The notes under the pieces were generated by a model. The model did not search any database, had not been told where the DNA came from, and saw nothing but the letters and a program-made list of their open reading frames with translations. Both the position numbers and the translations under genes were made by a program. Below are positions 16,448 to 23,960 of a DNA stretch of 64,000 bases, one piece after another (the stretch's first letter is position 1; every line of letters begins with the position of its first letter). The stretch spans positions 310,001 through 374,000 of the forward strand of contig NZ_VYKK01000004.1 in assembly GCF_008710135.1 (NCBI RefSeq). Reading direction: 5' to 3'. This DNA comes from Paenibacillus spiritus. GTDB taxonomy: Bacteria > Bacillota > Bacilli > Paenibacillales > Paenibacillaceae.

Positions 16448-16954
16448 CTACGAGACGCCGTGCCCCCGCAGCAGCCGGTTGACCGTCTCGCGCCGGACGC
16501 CGATCAGCTGGCCGATCTCTTCCTGCGTCAGCAGCTCGGTAATGGCTACGCCGTGCGAATAATCATTGAGCCACTTGCTCAAAAGCTCCAGCCGTTCGGC
16601 GGGAGAGCCAACGGTGAGATGATCCAGCCGGGTCTGCATGAACCGCACCTTCTCCTGCAGCAGCAGCGCAATCTCCATCGCCTTGCCCGGCTCTTCGTTG
16701 ACTTCGCGGTACCAGTCGGCTGCCGCCACCGGCTCCACCTCGCTCCGCATCAGCGCCACGGCTGTACCATGCGCTTCCTTGGGCGTGATCAGCGAGTGGT
16801 GGGGTACGGTCTCTCCCGGATAAAGAATGTTGAACAGCACGGCATTGCCGTTCTCATGAATACGGGTAACCTTGAACAGACCGCTCCGAATGTGGAACAA
16901 CTGGCTGCATTCATCTCCCTGGCGGAACAGGATCTCGCCTTTATGCAGTATCAC
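16448..16954 (-). CDS. Short Crp/Fnr-family regulator
   Basis: 168 residues starting from a GTG with AAAGGGGG 9 nt upstream. It begins inside the usual beta roll (HKGEILFRQGDECSQLFHIRSG), so the first strands found in 220-240 residue relatives are missing. The C-terminal helix-turn-helix is intact (LTQEEIGQLIGVRRETVNRLLRGHG). There are no C-terminal cysteines as in the Fnr at 858, so iron-sulfur sensing is unlikely. Effector unknown. It may be a naturally short form or the result of lost upstream coding sequence. Confidence 0.78.
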   Translation of the reverse strand: MILHKGEILFRQGDECSQLFHIRSGLFKVTRIHENGNAVLFNILYPGETVPHHSLITPKEAHGTAVALMRSEVEPVAAADWYREVNEEPGKAMEIALLLQEKVRFMQTRLDHLTVGSPAERLELLSKWLNDYSHGVAITELLTQEEIGQLIGVRRETVNRLLRGHGVS

Positions 16955-17091
16955 GGGCTTTTGCCCCCTTTGTTCAAAAATAAGTTCGTTCGCCTAATTC
17001 CTGCGGCCGGAACCGGCATAAATTGAATCATAGCCTTCTGGAAGTACGGCCCTATAGCCATATCCTGAAATGCAAAGCGGGTGGGAGAACG

Positions 17092-17307
17092 GTGCCTAAG
17101 AATAACGGGAACAACGGCAATCAGAAAGGACGGTCCTCCGAAGAACTGACCCCCGAGGAGTATGCCATCATCGCAGCCGCGCTTACCGCGCTTGCCGACT
17201 TCTTCGCCTTCCTCTCTCTGATCAAGGCAAGGGAGAATACCAGCAACGATAATGCCACTTCCTCAACGTCGCAGATCACCGGTTCAAGCGGCGGACGGAG
17301 GCGCTGA
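17092..17307 (+). CDS. Small membrane-associated protein of unknown function
   Basis: 71 residues from a GTG at 17092 with GGTGGGAG just upstream (a longer reading from 17023 has no ribosome site). Asn/Gly-rich start, one hydrophobic helix (YAIIAAALTALADFFAFLSLI, roughly 27-48), then a Ser/Thr/Asn-rich tail. No family recognised. Confidence 0.55.
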   Translation: MPKNNGNNGNQKGRSSEELTPEEYAIIAAALTALADFFAFLSLIKARENTSNDNATSSTSQITGSSGGRRR

Positions 17308-17336
17308 CTGCCCCTTCCGGCCGCAAGGGACCTCCT

Positions 17337-17831
17337 CTAGACTGCATGGAGCGGTATAGCTTCATGCCGGTCCAGAATTTCACGCACGCCCTTCTCGTCC
17401 GATTCCGCTTCTTCGCCCTGCAGAAGGACGAGCACCAGAATGCGCTTCAGGTCTACATGCCGCTCGTACAACTCCGCGTCCTCTGCCGGTATGCCCATGC
17501 TCATCAGTGAGACGACCAGCCCGTCTTCGCCGGGATCGTCTCCGAACTCGGCCCCCGCCGCCTTTGCCGCCGCCGCCCCGGACGCTACTGCCGTATCGGG
17601 CAGCAGATCAAGCCCGATGGCCAGGTTTCTGGCCGTGCCGAACAGCCCTTCGCTTCCGGGTCCCTCCTGCGGCTTGCGAAGGCCCGTATCCTGGCTGATG
17701 ATGTCGGCCTCCTGCTTCTCCCTGGCAATCATCGAGATCCTGGCGGACTTGACTCCCTGTTCTCCCAGTTCTTCTATGGCAAGCGACGCGTCGCTCCGAT
17801 GCCCGAATATGCCGATAATCAGTTTCGTCAT
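17337..17831 (-). CDS. YflT-like general stress protein (GSP17M family)
   Basis: 164 residues starting MTKLIIGIFGHRSDA, with AGGAGG 11 nt upstream. It follows the pattern of the heat-induced YflT domain: an N-terminal flavodoxin-like strand and helix, and the later GIPAEDAELYERHVDLKRILV segment. The central segment is Ala/Gly-rich. Family members are sigma-B-type general stress proteins in Bacillus; the mechanism is unknown. No sigma-B promoter was identified. Confidence 0.75.
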   Translation of the reverse strand: MTKLIIGIFGHRSDASLAIEELGEQGVKSARISMIAREKQEADIISQDTGLRKPQEGPGSEGLFGTARNLAIGLDLLPDTAVASGAAAAKAAGAEFGDDPGEDGLVVSLMSMGIPAEDAELYERHVDLKRILVLVLLQGEEAESDEKGVREILDRHEAIPLHAV

Positions 17832-17976
17832 CGCGCTTAGGCCCTCCTTCAAAGTGGTTTCCTCTCATTACCCTTTGCGGGAAATGATTGAACCCCGCGA
17901 TACACCGGGTCGGCCGGGGCCTTTTGTGGTTATATAAGCATGTACATAGCCCAGCTAATAACCGGAGGTGCCGTCA

Positions 17977-19074
17977 TTGCTCCAACATAAATATTACCGC
18001 ACATGCATTGCCATCATTCTGTTCCTGCTGATCGTCTACCTCGGCTCCAAGGTATCCTTCCTGCTGGCGCCCGTCGGCGCCATTATCAGCCTGCTGCTCG
18101 TTCCCATGATGTTGTCGGGCTTCATGTACTATCTGCTCCGCCCGCTCGTCAATTATCTGGAACGGCGGAAGATCAAACGGCCGCTGGCCATTCTGCTGAT
18201 CTATCTGGTCTTCATCGGACTGTTCGCCATCTTCTGGGTCGCCGTCTGGCCGACGCTGCAGGACCAGGGCAACAATTTTATCAAGAACGCCCCGAATCTG
18301 GTCCAGGATCTGCAGAACCAGTTCAACCAGCTGCGCGAGAATCCGACCACGGCCCGCTTCTTCAAGGGAGAATCGGATCTGACTACCCGGCTGTATGAAT
18401 ACCTGAACAACGGCGTGACCTGGGTGACCGACTCCATGAGCAACCTGATCGGCATTGTCTCCAGCATTGTCGTAGTCATCGCTACGCTGCCGATCCTTCT
18501 GTATTACATGCTGAAGGACAGCCACAAGCTGCCGGGCATCCTGCTAAGCCTGCTGCCGCGCAAATACCGCAAGGAAGGTCAGGAGACGCTCAACGACATT
18601 GACTCCGCGCTCAGCAGCTTCATTGTAACGCGGGTCATTCTGAATGTGATTCTCGGCATCATGTTCTATGTCGGCTTTCTGTTCATCGGACTGCCTTACT
18701 CGCTGCTGCTCGCGATCGTGTCCATCCCGCTGAACTTCATTCCGTATGTCGGAGCCATTCTCTCCGCGGTTCCCGTCCTGATTGTCGGGTTCATCGACTC
18801 CCCGATGACCGCGGTCTGGTCGCTGGTCATCATCATAGTCGCCCAGCAGATTCAGGACAATCTGCTCACTCCGATTATCTACGGCAAATCGCTCGACATC
18901 CATCCGCTGACGACCGTTGTACTGGTGCTGGTCGGCGGAGATTTCAACGGCATAATCGGCGTCCTGATCGCCCTCCCGCTGTACATGGTCGCCAAAATTG
19001 TCTTCCTGCGCGTCTATGGGATCATCCTTGCGGGACGCAGCGAGGACAGGCCCGCTTCGGAAGAGATCAAGTAG
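17977..19074 (+). CDS. AI-2E (PerM/UPF0118) family transporter
   Basis: About 365 residues with about seven or eight membrane helices arranged in the AI-2E family pattern. A large polar segment lies between helices 3 and 4 (KNAPNLVQDLQNQFNQL...), and the conserved NFIPYVGAILSAVPVLIVG follows near residue 255. The family includes putative autoinducer exporters and Na+/H+ antiporters; substrate not assignable. The TTG at 17977 is preferred since GGAGG lies 8 nt upstream; the GTG at 17968 overlaps that ribosome site. Confidence 0.85.
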   Translation: MLQHKYYRTCIAIILFLLIVYLGSKVSFLLAPVGAIISLLLVPMMLSGFMYYLLRPLVNYLERRKIKRPLAILLIYLVFIGLFAIFWVAVWPTLQDQGNNFIKNAPNLVQDLQNQFNQLRENPTTARFFKGESDLTTRLYEYLNNGVTWVTDSMSNLIGIVSSIVVVIATLPILLYYMLKDSHKLPGILLSLLPRKYRKEGQETLNDIDSALSSFIVTRVILNVILGIMFYVGFLFIGLPYSLLLAIVSIPLNFIPYVGAILSAVPVLIVGFIDSPMTAVWSLVIIIVAQQIQDNLLTPIIYGKSLDIHPLTTVVLVLVGGDFNGIIGVLIALPLYMVAKIVFLRVYGIILAGRSEDRPASEEIK

Positions 19075-19132
19075 ACGGACACATTGCCCGCAAGAGCAGA
19101 GCCAGGAAATGGAACCGGGCAGACGAACAAAG

Positions 19133-19173
19133 GGGACTTGCAGCTTAGCCGGATAACCGGCGGCGCAAGTCCC
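19133..19173 (+). terminator. Hairpin terminator after the AI-2E transporter
   Basis: Stem GGGACTTGC/GCAAGTCCC with a nested GCCGG-ATAA-CCGGC, followed by a modest T-rich stretch. Confidence 0.55.
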
Positions 19174-19209
19174 TGTCTTGTGTAGTCCGCTTTCCGGCGC
19201 TTATCCCGG

Positions 19210-19614
19210 TTATCCGCGGAGCGACCGGACTACGAATTGATGGTTGCCCTTGATCAGCGTTCGCCCGTCTTCCAGCGTAACCGAGCCCTTCGTGTGGGAG
19301 GCCAGCGTCGTATTCAGGGCGATCAGGCGATCTCCCTTCCAGACGGTTACCGCCGACTTGAAATAGACGGCGTTGTCGAACTGCTGGCGCTCGCGCATGC
19401 AGTAGCCGACCGGGTTCAGAGCAGGCGGAAGCGCCCGCTCCTTGGGCGCCAGAGCCTTAATCATGACGATCTCCCGCAGGGGAACGCCCGTCTCCTGATG
19501 ACCGACGACGATGCGGCCCGCCGCGGCGTCCCATTTACGCAGCACGCCCCGGAAGGTGACATACGGCGGTTCGCCGCAGTAGAGAATGACCGGCTTGCCG
19601 ATCCATTGCCTCAT
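19210..19614 (-). CDS. Small protein of unknown function
   Basis: 134 residues, basic, beta-rich in appearance (KPVILYCGEPPYVTFRGVL, RIVVGHQETGVPLREIVMIKA), no signal peptide. AAGGAGG upstream. I do not recognise the family. It sits 45 bp downstream of ung in the same direction. Confidence 0.65.
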   Translation of the reverse strand: MRQWIGKPVILYCGEPPYVTFRGVLRKWDAAAGRIVVGHQETGVPLREIVMIKALAPKERALPPALNPVGYCMRERQQFDNAVYFKSAVTVWKGDRLIALNTTLASHTKGSVTLEDGRTLIKGNHQFVVRSLRG

Positions 19615-19659
19615 GTCCGCTTCCTCCTTTCTTCCTATCCGTCAGTTGTGTCTCTGCGA

Positions 19660-20337
19660 TTACTGCGGCTGTTGATCCGGTATGCTCCAGTCAATCGGCC
19701 TAAGGCCGTGTTCCTTCAGAAAAGCATTGGCCCGCGAGAAGGGCCGGCTCCCCAGAAAGCCCCGGTGCGCCGAGAACGGGCTCGGATGCGGGGACTGGAT
19801 CACCAGATGGCGGCTCTTGTCGATGAACGAGCCCTTCTGCTGGGCATGACTGCCCCAGAGAATGAAGACCATCGGGTCAGGCCTGTCATTCAGCTTGTCC
19901 ATTATGGCATCGGTGAACCGCTCCCAGCCCAGTCCTTTATGCGAGTTCGGCTGCCCCTCCCGAACGGTCAGGACGGCATTCAGCAGAAGCACGCCTTCCT
20001 TCGCCCAAGAGACGAGCGAGCCGTGGTTCGGTACCGGAACACCCAGGTCATCGTGCAGCTCCGTATAGATATTGCGCAGCGACGGAGGGACCCGTACCCC
20101 CGGCTTCACCGAGAAGCTGAGCCCTTCCGCCTGCCCGGGTCCATGATAAGGGTCCTGCCCCAGAATGACGGCCCGCGTCTCTGCGTAAGGCGTCAGCCGC
20201 AGCGCCGTGAACAGCAGCTCTTTGGGCGGATACACCTGATACTGCTTGTATTCCCGCGCCAGCGTATAGCGCAGTTCCTGAAAGTAAGGCTGCTGCGTCT
20301 CCTCGCGCAGCACCTCGTCCCAGTCGTTCCCGAACAT
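19660..20337 (-). CDS. ung: Uracil-DNA glycosylase, family 1
   Basis: 225 residues. The water-activating loop GQDPYHGPGQAEGLSFSV, the LLLNAVLTVREGQPNSHKGLGWE segment and the leucine/minor-groove loop HPSPFSAHRGFLGSRPFS are all intact. It removes uracil from DNA to start base-excision repair. GGGGGAAG precedes the ATG. Confidence 0.97.
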   Translation of the reverse strand: MFGNDWDEVLREETQQPYFQELRYTLAREYKQYQVYPPKELLFTALRLTPYAETRAVILGQDPYHGPGQAEGLSFSVKPGVRVPPSLRNIYTELHDDLGVPVPNHGSLVSWAKEGVLLLNAVLTVREGQPNSHKGLGWERFTDAIMDKLNDRPDPMVFILWGSHAQQKGSFIDKSRHLVIQSPHPSPFSAHRGFLGSRPFSRANAFLKEHGLRPIDWSIPDQQPQ

Positions 20338-20359
20338 GCTTCTTCCCCCTTCGGAGCGC

Positions 20360-21028
20360 TTACTTGCGCCCGTAATCCGCCTTGATCTCTCCCCATTCCC
20401 GGGTCTGCCATTTCAGTACCCGGTTCGGATAATCATGCGTGCGCAGCCAGTGCTCCGCGCGGTCGACCAGATTCCAGATTTCTTCGGTGGTTCGGTCCCG
20501 GGGCAGCGTGGTCGCCACCTTCTTCTGCTTGACCCATTTGATCGCGTTAAGGGAATCGCTGTAGACCGTCTTGGAGCTGCCCTCCCGGTGCAGCAGCGCC
20601 AGCGCATGGACGATGGCCAGGAACTCGCCAAGATTATTGGTTCCCTTCGAGATCGGCCCGCAGGCAAAAATCACGTCGCCCGTTCCGGTATCGACGCCCT
20701 TGTATTCCACCGGCCCCGGGTTCCCCCGGGTGCCGACATCGACCGAGATGCTGTCGTAGTCGATGCGCTCCGCCGGTTCTCCTCCGGCGGCTCCCGCCCG
20801 AGCCGTGCGCCCCGTCCGGGATTTGGCGGCCGCGCCCGAGCCGGACGAGCCCTGGCCCCAGCGGCCTTTCCACCCGCCCCGGTAAGCTTCCTCGGCTTCC
20901 TGGCGGGATTCATAGGATTTGTATTTTGCCCCTGTAAATTGATCCGTCTGCCGCCGGCATTCCGCCCACGAACCGTAGATACCCGGTTCCCGGCCCACCC
21001 AAACGACGTAGTATTTGGTCTTGGCCAT
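20360..21028 (-). CDS. Ribonuclease H with N-terminal viroplasmin domain
   Basis: 222 residues from the ATG at 21028 (AAGGAG 9 nt upstream). The N-terminal 45 residues are a caulimovirus viroplasmin/RNase HI hybrid-binding domain (KYYVVWVGREPGIYGSWAEC...QTDQFTGAKYKSY). A Ser/Gly/Ala/Arg-rich linker follows. The C-terminal RNase H fold has SVDVGTRGNPGPVEY, NNLGEFLAIVHAL and TVYSDSLNAIKWV, which supply the Asp-Glu-Asp metal ligands. It should cut RNA in RNA-DNA hybrids. Confidence 0.9.
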   Translation of the reverse strand: MAKTKYYVVWVGREPGIYGSWAECRRQTDQFTGAKYKSYESRQEAEEAYRGGWKGRWGQGSSGSGAAAKSRTGRTARAGAAGGEPAERIDYDSISVDVGTRGNPGPVEYKGVDTGTGDVIFACGPISKGTNNLGEFLAIVHALALLHREGSSKTVYSDSLNAIKWVKQKKVATTLPRDRTTEEIWNLVDRAEHWLRTHDYPNRVLKWQTREWGEIKADYGRK

Positions 21029-21162
21029 CCTTGTCCACTCCTTGTTTCTGCGGCAAATCCTCATAAACTTCTGATTATGGTTCATACTAACCGACACAAC
21101 CGCAACTTACAACCGTCAACCGCCGCTCCATACGGCTTCCACCAACCAAGGAGGGTTCCTGA

Positions 21163-21777
21163 ATGATGAACAAATATGCCTTGACCGCCGGTCTGCTCGG
21201 CCTCGTCCTGCTGGCAGGCTGCGGCAACAACAACAATGACAATGGCAATAACAGCGCCGGGTCGCCGGCTCCATCCGGTTCTCCTGCGGCGAGCGCATCG
21301 CCCAGCCCGAGCGCCGGCGCAGGCGCTTCCGCTTCTCCCGCCGCTTCGGCCGACGCAGTCACCTCCGCCTCTGTCGTAGACAATGAAGAAGCCTTCAAGC
21401 ACGCTATCGGCAAGGAGGGCACCTGGATCGCCGCTACCCTGAAAGACTTGACCTTCACCGAGGATCTGGTGCTGGAAGGGAAGTTCGTCCATAAAGACGA
21501 GACGATCCGCAAAATCGCCCTCTACACCCAGGACGCAGATCACAACATTACGAATTCGTTCCGCCTGACCGCTCCGAAGCTGACCATCCGCAGCGAGAAC
21601 GCCCGCATTCAGGGCGGCACTTTTGTCGGGGATGTCTATGTGGAAGCCAACGGCTTCAGCCTGGTCAATGCCACGGTTGAAGGCAATGTGCATTTTGCTA
21701 AAGAGGAGTATAAGAAGAGCTTCAGCACAGCCGACCAGGGCAAGGTTACCGGCCAGACCGAAGTCATGGCCCATTAG
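21163..21777 (+). CDS. Lipoprotein with possible beta-helix domain
   Basis: 204 residues. Signal peptide with lipobox LLAGC (Cys19/20). An Asn-rich then Pro/Ala/Ser-rich linker extends to about residue 65. The C-terminal domain has repeated short strands ending in TIRSENARIQGGTFVGDVYVEANGFSLVNATVEGN, suggestive of a right-handed beta-helix. Extracytoplasmic; function not known. AAGGAGGG upstream. Confidence 0.7.
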   Translation: MMNKYALTAGLLGLVLLAGCGNNNNDNGNNSAGSPAPSGSPAASASPSPSAGAGASASPAASADAVTSASVVDNEEAFKHAIGKEGTWIAATLKDLTFTEDLVLEGKFVHKDETIRKIALYTQDADHNITNSFRLTAPKLTIRSENARIQGGTFVGDVYVEANGFSLVNATVEGNVHFAKEEYKKSFSTADQGKVTGQTEVMAH

Positions 21778-21844
21778 AATTGCCCGGCTTCCGGCGGGAG
21801 AACCCGAATTCGCCCTCACGCTCTTGGGATATAACTCGCATCTT

Positions 21845-21882
21845 CCCTCTGCCCTGTTTCAACACAACGGAGCAGAGGGTTA
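21845..21882 (+). terminator. Terminator-like hairpin after the lipoprotein gene
   Basis: 8-bp stem CCCTCTGC/GCAGAGGG with a 19-nt loop, followed by TTATTT. Confidence 0.6.
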
Positions 21883-21924
21883 TTTATAGATGCAGGACGT
21901 TATAGACCAAGAGGAGGAACCATC

Positions 21925-22203
21925 ATGAGCCCAATGACCCCATCCGCCAAAGCGGACAAAATAGAACGTCTATCCCGTGATATTCAAGATATGCAGGAGG
22001 AAGCCCGGCGCATTTCCTACGAACTCTCCGCCGTCCGCAACCGTACCGAGAACGGCTGGGAGTGGGAAGTGACTTTTTATGGCAAGAAGGTCCACATCCG
22101 CGCAGACGACTTTCTCCGGTTGGCGCAAGTCAAAGAGAATGCCAGCTCCAGAGAGCTGTTCAAAGAACTGGTCGCCTGGAAGATCCGTTCCCTGTCCATT
22201 TAA
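21925..22203 (+). CDS. Small coiled-coil protein of unknown function
   Basis: 92 residues. An N-terminal coiled coil (KADKIERLSRDIQDMQEEARRI) precedes a small beta domain with GWEWEVTFYGKKVHIRADDF. AAGAGGAGG ribosome site. No family recognised. Confidence 0.65.
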   Translation: MSPMTPSAKADKIERLSRDIQDMQEEARRISYELSAVRNRTENGWEWEVTFYGKKVHIRADDFLRLAQVKENASSRELFKELVAWKIRSLSI

Positions 22204-22237
22204 TTCAACCCCCATTGCCCGCGAGAGGAGAATTCCC

Positions 22238-22441
22238 ATGGAAGAACCGCGCAAGGATTTGCTCGACGAGAAACGAGGCAGCGGCGTTGATCCGATTCCG
22301 GAGCCCGACAGCCGGAAAGCCGATGCGGAAGGCTCCACCGCCGCTGTCGACGATGCTGTAAGCGGAATGATGGACAAGCTGGAGGAGAGTTTCTTCGGCA
22401 AGCCGGAAGAACGCAGCGATTCCGGCCGGAAAACGAAATAA
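22238..22441 (+). CDS. Small acidic, probably disordered protein
   Basis: 67 residues starting MEEPRKDLLDEKRG, with GAGAGGAG well placed upstream. Highly charged, with one amphipathic helix (AVSGMMDKLEESFFGKPEE). It probably forms a unit with the gene at 21925, 34 bp upstream. Function unknown. Confidence 0.6.
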   Translation: MEEPRKDLLDEKRGSGVDPIPEPDSRKADAEGSTAAVDDAVSGMMDKLEESFFGKPEERSDSGRKTK

Positions 22442-22541
22442 ACGGGGCTAATGACGCCCCGCGGATTGACGCTTCTCCTATACCCTCCTATAATACGAAG
22501 AAAACTTATGAAACTAACGATCCTTGGAGGAGGAGCCGTCT

Positions 22542-22754
22542 ATGCCGCAAACGTTGGAAAAGAATGTTGATTTTCTGGTAGCCGCTCTGTCCCAGACGTT
22601 CATCACTGCTCTGAAACTCGGAGAAGACGGGATGTATGAACGCGTCGGCTTCGGACGGGTAGAGAAATACTCCGGCGATTTGGTCCGTCTCCGCGGAATC
22701 GACGGTACTGTGAATCATTTCGAGCGCGGAGCCGTCCGGTTCCAGCGCCGGTAA
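22542..22754 (+). CDS. Small protein of unknown function
   Basis: 70 residues, MPQTLEKNVDFLVAALSQTF..., ending in an SH3-like GDLVRLRGIDGTVNHFERGAV. A GGAGGAGG ribosome site stands 9 nt before the ATG at 22542. It converges on the kinase gene at 22778. Confidence 0.6.
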   Translation: MPQTLEKNVDFLVAALSQTFITALKLGEDGMYERVGFGRVEKYSGDLVRLRGIDGTVNHFERGAVRFQRR

Positions 22755-22763
22755 TTCCGCCAG

Positions 22764-22794
22764 AAATCGGCCGCGTCCTAGACGCGGCCGATTT
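22764..22794. repeat. Perfect 14-bp inverted repeat with a stop codon as its loop
   Basis: Arms AAATCGGCCGCGTC and GACGCGGCCGATTT flank a 3-nt loop that is exactly the TAG stop codon (minus strand) of the kinase gene. It is probably a bidirectional terminator, but T-tracts are short on both sides. Confidence 0.7.
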
Positions 22795-23950
22795 CGATTG
22801 GAACGGTGAAGCGGAAGACGGAACCGCTCTGCTCGGCCGACGAGGCCGAAATCGTTCCGCCCATCAATTCCACTAACATTTTGCAGATTGACAGTCCGAG
22901 TCCGGTGCCGCCTGTGTGAGAACGGCTGCCCGCTCCAAGCTGAGTGAACGGCTGGAACAAGAGGCTCTGCTGTTCCTCGGAAATACCGATGCCGGTATCT
23001 TCCACGATGCAACGCAGGTCCATCCATTCCCCCCGCTGCGCCGCCTTCTCCATCCTGACAACGACCCCGCCCCGTTCGGTGAACTTGACGGCGTTGCCGA
23101 TCAGATTTGCCAGAACCTGCCGCAGCCGGTTGGGATCCCCCAGCAGCAGCGCGGGAACGCCCGGATCGAACTCCAGATTCAATCCGATTCCTTTCTCCCT
23201 GGCCATCTCCCGGAACAGATCGGCCGTCTCGCCAACGGTCGCGTGCAGATCGAACAGCACACGGTCCAACTCCATTCTGCCGGCTTCCATCTTGGTGAAA
23301 TCCAGAATGTCGTTGACGACCGACAGCAGCGCCTGTCCGCTTGTATGGATAATGTTCGCGAGGCGCTCCTCTTCTTCTCCCAGCTTGCCGGTTCGGAGCT
23401 GCTCGGACATCGCCAGAATTCCGTTCAGCGGGGTCCGGACTTCATGGCTCATCATAGCAAGAAAGCCGCTCTTGACGCGCAGCGCCGCTTCGGCCTTCTC
23501 TTTGAGCTGCTCCAGCACCCGGTTGGTCTCTTCCAGTTCCTCGGTCTTGAGCTGCAGCTCCTTGCGAACCTGATACAGCCGGACGAAGCCCTCGATCTTG
23601 CTCTTGAGAATGTCCGGCTGAAACGGCTTCGAGATATAATCGATCGCTCCCGCCGAATAGGCCAGCCGGTTATTCTCCAGCTCCGAAGTCAGCGAAGTCA
23701 GGAAGATGATCGGAACATCTTGCGATTTCCGGCGCATCTTAATTCGTCTGGCCGTCTCAAAACCATCCATTTCCGGCATCATGACATCCATAATAATCAA
23801 GGCGTACTCTTCTTCCAGCAGGTACCGCAGCGCCTCCATGCCGGAGGCCGCACCCACCAGCTCATACGGCGTATCCGTGAGCAGCGCCTCTATCGAGGTA
23901 TATTCATCCGGGCGATCATCCACCAATAAAATGCGAATAGGATACTCCAT
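22778..23950 (-). CDS. Hybrid response-regulator/histidine kinase
   Basis: 390 residues, soluble. An N-terminal receiver domain (1-125) has phospho-acceptor Asp55 (IIMDVMMPEMDG) and the Lys in ISKPFQP. A coiled coil lies around 126-160. A HisKA domain with His169 (MMSHEVRTPLNG) and a HATPase domain with N, G1 (EDTGIGISEEQ) and G2 (TGGTGLGLSICK) boxes follow. It lies 10 bp downstream of the larger hybrid kinase at 23961 on the same strand, so they form an operon and probably one phosphorelay. No DNA-binding output is encoded nearby. Confidence 0.92.
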   Translation of the reverse strand: MEYPIRILLVDDRPDEYTSIEALLTDTPYELVGAASGMEALRYLLEEEYALIIMDVMMPEMDGFETARRIKMRRKSQDVPIIFLTSLTSELENNRLAYSAGAIDYISKPFQPDILKSKIEGFVRLYQVRKELQLKTEELEETNRVLEQLKEKAEAALRVKSGFLAMMSHEVRTPLNGILAMSEQLRTGKLGEEEERLANIIHTSGQALLSVVNDILDFTKMEAGRMELDRVLFDLHATVGETADLFREMAREKGIGLNLEFDPGVPALLLGDPNRLRQVLANLIGNAVKFTERGGVVVRMEKAAQRGEWMDLRCIVEDTGIGISEEQQSLLFQPFTQLGAGSRSHTGGTGLGLSICKMLVELMGGTISASSAEQSGSVFRFTVPIEIGRV

Positions 23951-23960
23951 AAATCCCCCT

